A stretch of DNA of 64,000 nt, taken from Eunapius fragilis (lineage: Eukaryota > Porifera > Demospongiae > Spongillida > Spongillidae). The position numbers were made by a program, and so were the translations under genes. Where the stretch lies: contig OY811976.1 in assembly GCA_963681505.1 (NCBI GenBank), positions 6,004,003 to 6,068,002 on the forward strand, given 5' to 3'. The notes below the pieces were generated by a model, which made no database searches, had not been told where the DNA came from, and was given only the letters and a program-made list of their open reading frames with translations. Shown piece after piece: positions 26,077 to 37,600 of this stretch; within the stretch, counting starts at the first letter, position 1, and every line of letters begins with the position of its first letter.

Positions 26077-26471
26077 CTGCAACTAAGGTTCAAACGCGCG
26101 ACATAGCGATGACTGATTAATTAATAATTATTTTAATAACTGTTTAGATGAGCCGTATCCTATGTGACGATCAGGGTGACGATTGGGTTCTTTTGTGTGC
26201 TGCTAGCTCCAGACAACAATAGCAGGCTACGGCAGCACCGTCTTTGTTCTTTTATGGAGGATTTGCGCTGTCTTTGTGCTCTTTGTGTCGTGCACGCATG
26301 CGTATATCGTATGCATACCTGTATATAATGACTTATGTGGGCGATTATACCCGTCTCTTTTTCTATATGCGAAGTGTGTTTGATTGCTATTTGGTTGTTT
26401 GATTGCTATTTGGTTGTTCAAAGCTGGTCGGTGACATTAGCGTGCTATTGCAGTTTGATTTCAAAGGTTTT

Positions 26472-28826
26472 ATGGCTCAAAAGGGAAAGTCGATTTCCAA
26501 CGCGGACGCTTACGACAAATACATAAAGAAGTTTAAAAGCGATTGGGAGGCTTCAGGGCACTTTATTAGCGATGAAAGCTTACTTTCTGAGAAGGATCAA
26601 AGTAGCAAGTTAAAGAAACATTGGTCTAATCGAATGGCCCTGCTGAGAAGGAAGTGGAATAAACTAAATCGAAATAAACGGTCAGAGAAGACAATAGAAG
26701 CCTTTCTCTCCTACCAACAAGAGTTATTTTACAATCCCTCCACTATAGTTGAAGGTGACATCACTATGTCATCTGCTTCATCGCCTGAACAGAATGTGGA
26801 AGGTGGAAGTACTGTTGAAGAAAACGAAGAAGTGCACATGAGGACTGTACCTCTGAGCCCGTTAGATGAACTCAGCCAAAGACACGCAAGGAGGAGAACT
26901 GATGCTATACTTACTCAATTGAAAGAGGAAGCAGAGAAGCAGATGATAACAGTCACTCAACTTTTGGGATACCTACTTTACAGGGTAAACTACACTCACG
27001 ATAAGGCTGTGGCTGAGGTTGGTAAGAAGTTGTTCGACCAGGAATCCGTAGACAGAGAGGTTACCTTGGATGAAGCTTTGTATATGCTGTCAACTTATAG
27101 GCTGGGCCGATCAGCCTACACAAGTTTGAGACATGATCTGATGCAAAAGGTGGACCTACCAGCTCATTATAAACTTATGCAACACAAGAACATGATTATG
27201 CCCAGTGTGACTTCTCCAATTGGAGTGTCAGGGGTCTCTGTAAACCTCTGTGAATCTGTTCGGATTCACTTTCAGAGACTTATTGGGATTCTGGGGTTGC
27301 AGCCTGGAACATATAGGATGTCTGCAAAGGAAGGTCTTGATGGATCAGGGAGGCATGCCATCTATGATCAAAAAGGAAATGTTGAGACTCACAACATGAT
27401 TCTCTGGATGTGGGTACCCTTAGAAGTCTCAAAAGATCTAGATCAAGACCAGCCTAGCACAAGTCAGAGCAATGTAATATGGACTGAAGGCACTCCTAAC
27501 AGCCCTGATGCTGCTCGACCGATATTGATCACATTGGGAAAAGAGGACAGTGATTTGCTAAACAAAATCGTTCCTCCAGTCGATGGTGAAATAGAACTGC
27601 TGCATAGAAGTGGTGTGACAGTTGACGATTATGGAAAGGTGTATGAATTGAAAATACAATTTCTTCGCTCAATGAACGATGGTAAAATGCAAAAGCTTTT
27701 GGTTGGGAGAGGAGGAGCATTTTGTATCTTATGTTCATTCACAAAAGAAGATGCTGTTTCTGTGGACCAAATTCAGGATGGATTTGAAATGGATAATGTG
27801 GATATCGATACATTGAAGGCTCTTTATGAAAGTTTGGAAGTTGATGGGGAAGTTTCAAAATCAAGAGGGGATTACGAGGAGCGAATGGGTTTAACTCAAA
27901 CTCCTATTACATCCTTTAATGTGCATACCTTTCCCATTCTTCATGCGCTCCTGAGGGGTTTAGACTACTGTTTAAAAATAATGTACAAGCTGAATGCAGG
28001 AGTGACTGCCTGGAGAGAAAACAAAGAGCAGGCCAGTCGGGTTAATAAAGCTAAGGAAAGAGTGAGGGAAATAATAAAAGAAAAAACTGGAATGATTATT
28101 GACAGGCCCGACAGTGTAGGAGGAGGAACCACAACTACTGGGAACACGGCAAGAAAATGTTTGTTTGAGGCAAAAAACCGTCAGGTTTTGATAGAGTGTA
28201 TACCTCTAAAGGTCAGATCAGATGGAGAGTGTGACAGAAAAGTCTTTGATGAATTTATCACTAACCTCTCTGTTGTTTTAAGAGCAATTTCATCTAAGCA
28301 AATAGTGAACACTCATCAACTTGACCAACTGTGTAAAGAAACAGCAATTAAACTGGTACATCACTGGCCTACTTTCAGATTTACACCAACCATGCATGAA
28401 ATTCTTGCACATTCAGCAGCATTGATTCATGCTAATGAGTCAAAAGGCTTAGGTACACTTTCTGAAGAGCCATTGGAGCATAATAATAAAAATCTTCGTG
28501 CATATCGTGAAAGATTGGCTCGAAAAACAACGCAGCAGGCGAACCTAACAGATGTGCTAACTAGACTGTGGATCAAGTCAGATCCAATAGTGAGGAGTTA
28601 TCGACGTGTGGTTCAATGTTCATTTTGCAATGGACCACACAATGTTCGCTCCTGCCCCCAAAGATTGGAGGTCACTAGTGGGTGCGTATCATTTGAAGAT
28701 CACTTGGTTGAGTGTATTTTTACTACTGGGGAGGGAACGGATCAAGGTGTACACATGGAATATGATGAAGATACTGCTATATCCCAACAATCTTCAACTC
28801 ACATGGCATCTGGTGATAGCATTTAA
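26472..28826 (+). CDS. RAG1-like transposase (784 aa, intact)
   Basis: DDE-type transposase that would bind the element ends and cut and paste it in the nucleus. The frame is open upstream to 26403, but the first ATG is at 26472. Comparison with the vertebrate RAG1 core, from memory, matches in order: GLDGSGRH (Asp290, first catalytic acid), VDDYGKVYELKIQF then CILC (zinc cysteines), LHALLRGLDYCLKIMYKL, GGGTTTTGNTARKCL (RAG1 has NGNFARKL), MHEILAH (the H-x4-H zinc pair, as HKTLAH in RAG1) and LSEEPLEHNNKNLRAYR (Glu669, like GNESGNKLFRRF). A CCHC-like knuckle (CSFCNGPHNVRSC) lies near the C-terminus. The second catalytic Asp is not at the RAG1 position. No RING or nonamer-binding domain recognised. 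AATAAA follows at 28950. Single exon, no stops. Confidence 0.85.
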   Translation: MAQKGKSISNADAYDKYIKKFKSDWEASGHFISDESLLSEKDQSSKLKKHWSNRMALLRRKWNKLNRNKRSEKTIEAFLSYQQELFYNPSTIVEGDITMSSASSPEQNVEGGSTVEENEEVHMRTVPLSPLDELSQRHARRRTDAILTQLKEEAEKQMITVTQLLGYLLYRVNYTHDKAVAEVGKKLFDQESVDREVTLDEALYMLSTYRLGRSAYTSLRHDLMQKVDLPAHYKLMQHKNMIMPSVTSPIGVSGVSVNLCESVRIHFQRLIGILGLQPGTYRMSAKEGLDGSGRHAIYDQKGNVETHNMILWMWVPLEVSKDLDQDQPSTSQSNVIWTEGTPNSPDAARPILITLGKEDSDLLNKIVPPVDGEIELLHRSGVTVDDYGKVYELKIQFLRSMNDGKMQKLLVGRGGAFCILCSFTKEDAVSVDQIQDGFEMDNVDIDTLKALYESLEVDGEVSKSRGDYEERMGLTQTPITSFNVHTFPILHALLRGLDYCLKIMYKLNAGVTAWRENKEQASRVNKAKERVREIIKEKTGMIIDRPDSVGGGTTTTGNTARKCLFEAKNRQVLIECIPLKVRSDGECDRKVFDEFITNLSVVLRAISSKQIVNTHQLDQLCKETAIKLVHHWPTFRFTPTMHEILAHSAALIHANESKGLGTLSEEPLEHNNKNLRAYRERLARKTTQQANLTDVLTRLWIKSDPIVRSYRRVVQCSFCNGPHNVRSCPQRLEVTSGCVSFEDHLVECIFTTGEGTDQGVHMEYDEDTAISQQSSTHMASGDSI

Positions 28827-29218
28827 ACAGTGGCACTTAAACTGAGTCCTCATTAGATTTGTAGTAATAACTAAAATTTCTATTGCATTGAACTGCAGTA
28901 ATCTTATACTTGATTACATTGGTTTGATTCTAGTTAATTAATTTGTATTAATAAAAATTATGTTATTCCACCACTTGTTAACGGTGGATAAAGAAATAGT
29001 TGTGTGTAGTTAACTACTGCAGGGTATCTTGTTATTCAGTTTTAAAACCAGTACTTTTAATCTTGATTATGTTGGTTTGATATTATGTAACATAAAATAC
29101 AAAACAGATATTAATCAATGTACATTAATTCATAACAGCTGTGGTAGTAATACTTAGGTGTGGTTGGATTCTAATAAATTTAAAATGTCCTCATGGACTA
29201 CACTTCTAAACCACTGCG

Positions 29219-29358
29219 TGCTGCAAGCGGGCTAAATATAGGACTATGACATTTTCCCTTACTATTACAGACCCTTGTTTCCTTGCTATTTACACCACCA
29301 TTGCCTTCAAATCCTATATCTCACCAACTTTCTCATAGAGAATGTTTTTATTAACTTA
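29219..29358. mobile_element. MF1 foldback MITE, right half (split copy)
   Basis: Begins with the second TGCTG (29219-29223) and continues as the inverted complement of 24256-24397, ending near CTCATAGAGAATGTTTTTAT. Outer target duplications of the MITE are not clear. Confidence 0.8.
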
Positions 29359-30985
29359 TCATCAATTCAGACTTTATAACTTTACAACAGACACTGCATG
29401 GATGGTATAATAGTATTCACATCCAACTGCAAATAAAAGCAGTCAGCACTTGCACTCAGCATTTTATAAACCATACACACAAACAAAGATCAAGTTGCAT
29501 TGTGGGACCAGGCAAACCCTAAAGCCAAAGAACCTTAATCCACCCAAGCATGTAATGCATTCTATAGGTCGCACCAAACCATCAGCACCAACAGCCACTT
29601 TGCGCTTGCTTCGGATGGTGTTGTGTTTCATGGATGTATAGTGCAAACATGAAATGAGGCTGTCTAGTAGCATGTATATGTACCATTCTTGACCATTATC
29701 ATATAACAATAGAGTCGAGACAAAGGGGATAGCAATCCTAGGAAGCACTACAGATGTGGATTTGCCAGCACAATTGGCGTTTGATTAGCATGAAAATGAC
29801 GAATGTATGGGAACTTTGGAGGTGAAAATATAAATGAACACCGCCTACATTACTATATTATGCACATCTCTTTACAGTTAATAAGCAGATTGGTACATGC
29901 ATGTACCCCTCTCCCAAGACGCACACTCGCACACGTCTTCAAAATTTTCCCATCAGCTTATCATGAAAGTGTATTAGACCGCTCTCATCACTGTTGCACA
30001 CAAGGTATGAGAAAGTAGTGGTGGCCCATGGGATATGAACATGTGTGTATGTGTGTGCATGTGTGCGTACATGTATGTGTGTATGTGTGTGTGCGTATGT
30101 GTGTATGTGTGTGCGTGTGTGTGTGTGTATGTGTGTGTATGTGTGTGTGCGTGTGTGTGTGTGTATGTGTGTGTGTGTCTGTTGCATGCAATAGGTTCAT
30201 TGCTGTATTGAGGTAGGGACATCCTTCTATTCAGTAACGATGCACATGTACATATCATTATCTGATATTTAAAAAAAGAATTAGTACATTTCTCTGAACG
30301 TATTACGAAATGCAATTTTCAGTAGGAAAATGTGTTTAATAGCCAGATGGAAGCATAAATGATGCAAATGTCAAGTGGGATGTAATTCATTACCTACAAG
30401 GAAAGAACAGTATTAAATGCTTTAAGCAACCAACACATATATGCTAACATATGGGACATGAATATCTGGACATAGGTGGATTTAGAGGGGCGGGGGTGGG
30501 GGAAGGGGAGGTCCAGGGGGTCCTCCCTTTTCCTTAATGCATACTTCAATCTATGCACCTAAGTCACTTCCTGTTAGTGTATCATTCGTGGATTTTCAAG
30601 CTGGTATATAATTTGCATGTGTATCAGGCATGCAGTAAAAGGAGGGGCACCCCTCCTATCATCAATTACTCACAATTACTCATACCGGAACCCCTAATTT
30701 CCTGCATCCGCCACTGCTGCAAGCTCACACCACATAATTCACTCAGTATATTCGTCCTAAGAAAGCTTCTTGGGTGTCTGCGTTCATGTACGTGTGTGTG
30801 TGTGTGTGTGTGTGTGTGTTGTGTGTGTGTGCGTGTGTGTGTGTGCGTGTGCGTGTGTGTGCGTGCGTGTGCATGCGTGTATGTGTGTATGTTCAAAATA
30901 AACCTCATTCTTATGCTACTTTCTTTTTATGCAAACCTTCGCAATGTTGTACACTTGGTCAATGTACACTGCCATGCCTTCACAC
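29359..30985. other. Intergenic with TG microsatellites, no gene
   Basis: Holds TG/CA-rich tracts at 30042-30178 and 30790-30890 and a GC-rich patch at 30480-30530. Only repeat-driven open frames are present. Confidence 0.5.
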
Positions 30986-31119
30986 TAGTCTCGTACCCAG
31001 ACCCTCAATCCCACAGCTGCGGGTGGATTACATCACCGCTACGTCTTTCTACGTCTTTCCACGTAGCGGTGATGTAATCCACCCGCAGCTGTGGGATTGA
31101 GGGTCTGGGTACGAGACTA
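30986..31119. mobile_element. 134-bp hairpin element with 9-bp target duplication
   Basis: Near-perfect palindrome with about 60-bp arms (TAGTCTCGTACCCAGACCCT at the outer end). It is flanked by CCTTCACAC at 30977-30985 and again at 31120-31128, a 9-bp direct repeat. A 9-bp duplication is typical of Mutator-like transposition. Inserted in a minisatellite. Confidence 0.8.
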
Positions 31120-31875
31120 CCTTCACACTGGTATACAGGAGTCTGCATATACATAGAAGTGTACAGCAGTGTGAAGGCATAGCAGTGTACATTGTGTGAA
31201 GGCATAACAGTGTACATTAGTGTGTATGTGTGTGTGTGTATGTGTGTGAGTGTAAATGTATAATACGGGACAGTTCACGAGAAAATGGCCCTTCGCGTTT
31301 ATTTATATAAAGTTATTGAAATGTTTCACTTTAAAATCGCTACATCTCTTATACGGTAAACGCTACTGACTTCCTATTTCCAACACTGCATACTATGCAC
31401 AATTGAAATCGGTTGTGCGTGTATGTGTGTGCGTGTGTTGTGTGTGCGTGTACATGTGTGTGCTTGTGTGTGTGTGCATATGTGTGTATGTGTGTTTTTA
31501 TAAGCATGCAGTGTACATTGGTGTGTGCATATAGAAACGTGTACAAATGTGAAGGATAGCAGTGTACATTGGCCAAGTGTACAACTGTTACAGTGTGAAG
31601 GAGTAGCAGTGTACAGGGTGTGTTCATCAGTGTGAAGACATAGCAGTATACATTGGTGTATGCGTACAGAAGCGTATACCAATGTGAAGGCATAGCAGTG
31701 TAAATTGGTTGTGTGTGTGTGTGTATGTGTGTATAGAAGCATATACCACTGTGAAGGCACAGCAGTGTACATTGGTGTGTGCGTATAGAAACGTATACTA
31801 GCAGTGTACATTGGCCAAGTGTACAACTATTACAGTGTGAAGGAATAGCAGTGTACAGGGTGTGTTAATACATGC
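31120..31875. repeat. Degenerate minisatellite (GTGAAGGCATAGCAGTGTACATTGG)
   Basis: The motif GTGTGAAGG-A-AGCAGTGTACATTGG recurs about ten times with variable CA/TG-rich spacers, often with CCAAGTGTACAACT or GCGTATAGAAACGTATAC between. The unit length varies, so this is a decayed, expanded array. No coding potential. Confidence 0.75.
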
Positions 31876-32039
31876 ATAGCAGTGTAGACCATGTGAAATG
31901 GTGGAGTATGAAGTGCTGAAGATAGGATGTCAATAGACTTATCAGTTCAGATGATGTAACAATTTTAATAAAAGGTTATACTATTTGTTTGGATGATTAT
32001 CATACTAGTCATATATCAACAAAATGCATGCACATGTGT

Positions 32040-32104
32040 GTAACACACACACACAAACAAACAAACACACACATACACGCACACACACACACACACACAC
32101 ACAT

Positions 32105-32193
<89 letters not shown>
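32040..32193. repeat. (CA)n microsatellite
   Basis: About 150 bp of CA repeat with a few CAAA and CATACG interruptions. Confidence 0.95.
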
Positions 32194-32194
<1 letters not shown>

Positions 32195-32367
32195 AAACCT
32201 TGATGGTGGCACTTGTCAGCACTTTCCCGGGTTTTCTAGGCCAACTTGATGCGAGTGCTCATATTCGGGGCATATCACCGGACAAGGGACGTGATTTTGG
32301 GTGTATTCTGTGCTAGTGAGTGATTGTATTTAGGTTTTTTTCTCTTGCTGTTTTAGCTTTGGGTTTA

Positions 32368-32613
32368 CAGGGGCGGATCCAGGATTTCAGAAAAGGGGGG
32401 TTGTTAATTAATATTCATGAAAGCGGGGGAGGTAGTCTGGGGAGGAGCCCCAGCCGCCAACGCTTTATATCATGCGCACATGTACACTACATAACGTCAT
32501 GATACTGCTTTGCCGTTTTTTTGCTCGCAGAGTTGCTGTTGCATTACGAATTTTTTTACTTCGTAATAATTCTTAATTGTTACCAATGATAATTTTCATT
32601 ACGGGTTTGCAAC

Positions 32614-32644
<31 letters not shown>

Positions 32645-32657
32645 GAATCCGCCGCTG
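32368..32657. mobile_element. hAT-like MITE with CAGGGGCGGATCC ends
   Basis: Left end CAGGGGCGGATCCAGGATTT; right end, read inward, CAGCGGCGGATTCGGGG after a long poly-C run (32616-32644). Direct repeat GTTTA(CA) flanks both ends. CAG-starting ends with GGCGGATCC are frequent in hAT-type MITEs; the visible duplication is 5-7 bp rather than the standard 8, so assignment is tentative. A related relic may lie at 30480-30715. Confidence 0.65.
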
Positions 32658-33146
32658 GTTTACATTGAGTGTGAAGGGGTATCCAATCGTCCAAAGTTGA
32701 CCGGTTTGGACGACGTCAGAAATTGGTGCGTTTTTAAAAATAATTCTTACTATGACAATAGTACCATTCGCTATTCTAGTAATTACAATTGTCATCACCA
32801 GCAACACCATCGTCATCAGTTACATAACCACTATTACTACCAACGCTGTCATCACAAACATCACCTTTATCATCACCATCGCTATCACCTTCACTTTCAC
32901 ACCTCATCACGTCATCAGTCGTCGCCGTTATATTTATTGTCGTCATCATAACAAATCCAGATAGCATCATTGTCATAATTATTTATCATCGTCATCTGTA
33001 TGACCGCTCTCAACCATGCACGCCGTCCTCGTCCTCTTGTCCTCGACTTGAATATCGTCGCCATCGTACCCGCCTAACCGTTGAAACCAAACGAGTCGAG
33101 CTTGATCGTCTTCACTCATGTTACACGTTGCCATATCTGGATGTAT

Positions 33147-33348
33147 GATACTTTTTCAAAATTTCCAGGACAAGCAAAAGAAAAGTAACGCTAGCATTGA
33201 AATGTATGGCTAATTATAAATTCAGTGGCCTAAAAACTTTATGATGGATAGTCCAATTTAGGATGCATAAGGACCATTTGATAGAAGCTCTTTGGAGTTC
33301 ACGGAAAATCAAAAACTTGAAAAGGGTGATTTTGCTGGACATATATAA
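33147..33348. mobile_element. MITE family B, truncated copy
   Basis: Shares the family interior (GATGGATAGTCCAATTTAGGATG) and the right end AAGGGTGATTTTGCTGGACA with the copies in PAP-A intron 5 and at 50.6 and 56.1 kb. The left TIR is missing. Confidence 0.7.
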
Positions 33349-33493
33349 GTAAAACGTGAAGCGACATTTTCTCGTGAACTGTCCATAACATGCAATATTA
33401 CGAAATTTTTTCTCCGTAGCGTCGTTTGCGAAAAAAAGAATGGTTTGGTAAAAAACGAAATTAGCATAATAATGGCGGTGTTCAGCTATTAAG

Positions 33494-33985
33494 TCCCTTT
33501 CATGTTGGGACATCCATGCCAAGGGATGCATGCTACTCGCTCTCACAACATCAGGGCTTCCATCTCCACCAGTAGACGCCTACTGGGACAACTGCCAGAG
33601 GCTGGGAATTGAATGGACAGCCTGTTAAAATTCCTGCTGTGCCAGAGCCTCAGGTGGCACATGACCCTCCAACAGCTTCCCGATAGCCTCGTCGAACAAG
33701 AAAACCACCAGATCGCTATTAAAGAAAAGGGAGCAGTAACTACATGTAGCAACTCATTATGAAAATTTGGTGGCATACGGATTGGAAGACAATATTGGTG
33801 TAAAAAGGAAGGAAACAAGTGTCAAATAATAAGAGAAAAATGCATGTAATAGTTTTATATGTAGACATTTGTTATGTTGAGGTGTTTAAATTTCTTTCAT
33901 TTTTTACACCACAATAGCCTTCTAACCCTATATGCCACCAACCTTCTCATAGAGAATGATTTTAATTTGTTACTTGTATCCTTCA
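33494..33985. repeat. Repeat module plus decayed MF1 copy
   Basis: 33494-33600 (CATGTTGGGACATCCA, CATCAGGGCTTCCATCTCCA) is repeated at 51761-51870. It is followed by a diverged MF1 foldback MITE (about 33736-33985; TTGGTGGCATACGG at left, CTCATAGAGAATG at right). The same order, module then decayed MF1, occurs at 51.76-52.33 kb, so the two loci are copies of one composite segment. Confidence 0.65.
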
Positions 33986-34189
33986 TGATAAATTTATAAA
34001 ATTGGTCCACTTTATTATCGCTACATCGCCCGAATGGTAAATGCTATTGACTCCTATTTTCAACACTGCATACTAAAACTATTTCGATTCACTTATGGTA
34101 AAATAGATTTTGGGGTCTTGCATTACCTTTGTGCAACGCCCGTTAAATTACCACTTGCATTGGGGGTCAAACCCACCAACACACGCACA

Positions 34190-34231
34190 TACACACAAAC
34201 ACATGCACGCACACACACAACACACACACAC

Positions 34232-34290
<59 letters not shown>
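34190..34290. repeat. (CA)n microsatellite
   Basis: CA-rich tract of about 100 bp with AACACACACAT interruptions, downstream of the receptor-like gene. Confidence 0.9.
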
Positions 34291-34291
<1 letters not shown>

Positions 34292-34671
34292 TATCTATAC
34301 ACCCGCCACGCATACATTGTATATACAAATACACACGCGCACTTTAACATGCATGCACTTACACGCATACATGTACATACAAATGCACACACGATACACA
34401 GGCTGTGTATGCCAAGCCATACATACAGAGGTAGCATGCACTGTAGGGCTTAACTTAGAGGGATTTGTTTCAATGGTGTTAAATTGGCTAGAACTCTAGA
34501 AGCATGAGACACGCCCCTTACCATAGCAGGATGGGCTCAAAAATACGCATGCAGAATAGAGAAAATTGATTGCCGCATTATACACGGACCACTTTGCTTA
34601 GTGAAATAGAATAACAAAAACATTATTTATTGTATTGGAGTAAATTTATCGTTCAAGAGTTAGTTTTAATT

Positions 34672-37600
34672 TCATTTTGATTTCCTCATCCATCTTTGGT
34701 AAACAGCACTTTCTAGCACTGTAGTAGGATTTGCACGAAGAAATTCAATCATTTCTTTCTGTTGAAATAGAATCTTTGTCAACAGATTGACAGTAGCGAC
34801 ACCACACTGTACCTCACCTCTTCAGTTGTTATTGTTCCAGCATCTATCATTGCACGAAGTGGTTGACTTATATCTCCTAACGGTATGCGTTTGTCTTTCA
34901 TGAAATGAATTAATTGAAAAAGGATTCGTCCAAGATTACTAAAATCACTGTTCCGTAGTTGATCTCTGTCTGTTTCATCTGGTACAAGGAAGAAGCCACA
35001 TAATGAAAAGAAATTAAGTGGTATAAATGGTTGCTTCATACTTGATACATTTACAACTGCTTTAGTGAAGTCCCCTATCTTGAATTGGGGTTTTCTTCCT
35101 TTTGTAGTTACAAATATGTTCAGAAGGACAAGGTCTCCATGATATATACCATAACTATGAAGCATTAAAAGGGCATCCAGAAGCTACAGTAGTGTAAACA
35201 GTGTTAAACATAACTAAACGGTACTCATAAAATACAATACTAAAGTACCATAAGAATTTACCTGATTGAAAATGTCATAAATATCAATCTTCTGCTGTTC
35301 ATTTAAATGTCTAACAAGATATTCTTTCAGATTCCCTCCATCACAATATTCTGTTTTAATACACACAAATTCAGATGTGTCCATTGGTATGTTGAAACTA
35401 GGCCAGAGCTGTAATCAGCACTCAAAAAAGCATGCCAAAATTGCACCTTACTTTTCAAACTTTATCCAAGGCAATAGTGATCTTTTCCTCCAATTTGGTG
35501 GTGGCTTTGCAATCCAGGTGTCATAATATTTTACAATGCCATGGATGTTCTCATATTCTGATATATCTCGTACTTTAGTTAGTGCTTCCAGTTCATCACT
35601 TTTAGTATTACTGTCACTGCATCAAAAATTACGTTAAAACAACACAGGGAAGCAAAGTAACACGCTTACTGTTTGAATGTTTTAATTGCACATATTGTTC
35701 TATCTAAACGATGAGTTGCTTGAATTACCACTGATGACTTTCCAAAACCCAAAAATGCAAAATGGACATGGTCATCTTCCAATTTTCTGTCTACATAGTG
35801 AAAGTATTTGACAAATTAAACGAAAAGATGTGTATTCCTAGATGTGTCTTTTCAAAAAAAAATCTCAATACAATGTGCAGGAATCTACAATGTGAGAAGT
35901 AATGCTAATCTATTTCTATTTGTGAGGTTAATCAGCGTACTGTATATGTGTACTTAGCCAATAAGTCAGCAATCAATTTGGTGCATTCAGATTACATTTC
36001 AGAATAACCTCTGCATCTTAAATTATTACCTACTGTACATATAAAAATAAATTCGGTACATACGTATATGGTCTCTCTGGGAAAATCTTTGAATGCAAAA
36101 AAACGTAATAGCAGACAGGAGGACAAGGCAGCCAATGATGACACCCGCAGCAATTCCACCAATAGCTGTAATTAAATACAGGTGGTTAGGTGCATTATTT
36201 AGTACATATCATGTAATCTATTTATGATCTAAACTTAACACACCTACTAAAATCATTTAACACATCAAAAAAATCAATGGCTAAGTTCAGCCAAAGCAAT
36301 TACCCCATCTACACAGCCATATCAACAATTCAGCAAATATCAAATGTGCCAAGTGAACAATAAAAATTCGTGCTGAAAAGCACATGTGTGAACTCAAATG
36401 GGAGTTTATTGTTGTAAGTGGAAAGCATACCTTCTGATGTAAGTTGTTCAACGGATGGTATTGGAGTAGCTAAGAAAGAAACCAACATATTGAAAAGAAT
36501 ATATGCACGACTCCTTGCATATCTAGGAATGATCTGATCTACAACTATTGAATACACAAGTAAATAAAAACATTCTCTACAAGAAAGTTGGTGGGATATA
36601 GGATTTGATTATGACATTGGTGGTGTAAAAAGCAAGGAAACAAGGTCTTATCAGAAGGGAAAATGTCATAGTCCTATATTTAGCACATTTCTAGGGCATG
36701 TGTTGTTTGTGTGCTAAATATAGGACAATGACATTTTCCCTTCTGATAAGACCTTGTTTCCTTGCTTTTTACACCACCAATGTCATAATCAAATCCTATA
36801 TCCCACCAACTTTCTCGTAGAGAATGTTTTTATTTACTTGTTTTCTTTATTTTTTTTCATATATTATATAAAAGCGAGTCCTCCAGCCGATTCTGAAGCT
36901 ATTGGTGAAATTTTCATCGCTTAGAAATGTTCCTGTTCTGAGTTATGCGTTGCCAAGAAGAAGGAGGAGAAGAAGAAGAATAAGAAGACGACCCGCCCCT
37001 TGTTCCGAGACTGGGTACGAGGACGGGCAGTACACTCTTGTTCTCAACAACCACGCGGTTCAGCGACATGAAACAAAAACGAAACTACTCATTTTTGACT
37101 TCTAGATCGATTGCTAAAACAAGCTACACGATCCGATCGTCGGGAGTGTTGTTACAGACGGGTCGCGTTTTTTTAATGACATTCATAGTCGTGGTCAAAT
37201 CCTATATGGAAGTTTCTAACGAAACTTCCGATATGGTTACATAATTCAGACAAAGGCACACCTCGTTATCCTTGCATGCCCAAAAATCCACAAATGGAAT
37301 GATATTGCTAGCAATTAACTGAGGCATGAAATAATTAGTCTGTGCACACGAATTGCTTACTAGCACCATCTCAACAACATCGAAACATTTGTGACTCTCG
37401 ATTGTGAAACATTTAGTAAAACATTATTAAGTCATAAACAGTAGGTTTGTATCCTAAACCATGGCATAAAGTTACTATGATATGGTTTAGGACCTAAACC
37501 AAGCAATGCCCATATATGGGAGAGAGTTCACATGTTAATGATCATGATATGACATGTTTTGGTAACCTTTAGCGTCGTGTTCATTAACATGTATATGGCC

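Larger units (their letters stand above)
24398..29218 (+). mobile_element. RAG1-like (Transib/RAG1 superfamily) DNA transposon
   Basis: A 4821-bp element inserted into the loop of an MF1 MITE. Left end CACAGTGGTTTAAGAG; right end, read inward on the minus strand, CGCAGTGGTTTAGAAG: 16-bp terminal inverted repeats whose first seven bases match or nearly match the V(D)J recombination-signal heptamer CACAGTG. Flanked by the 5-bp duplication TGCTG. It carries one intact transposase ORF (26472-28826). No nonamer at 12- or 23-bp spacing and no RAG2-like (Kelch) frame were found. A 1.2-kb TIR element sits inside its 5' part, leaving about 3.6 kb of original element. The right heptamer differs at position 2, so current mobility is doubtful. 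Confidence 0.85.

Noticed and set aside
24398-26471. A RAG2-like (Kelch) gene in the RAG1-like element
   Set aside because: Both strands were read; only short frames are present and 1.2 kb of the interval is a later insertion. No Kelch or PHD motif was seen.
24256-29358. The roughly 140-bp outer inverted repeats as the TIRs of the RAG1-like element
   Set aside because: Intact copies of the same palindrome exist elsewhere without the ORF, and CACAGTG ends with a TGCTG duplication are found just inside it. The outer repeats are therefore arms of a MITE that was the insertion target.
34672-36165. Receptor-like kinase as a clear pseudokinase
   Set aside because: HGD and DFT are unusual, but the Lys, catalytic Asp, Asn and metal-binding Asp remain, so loss of activity cannot be claimed from sequence.
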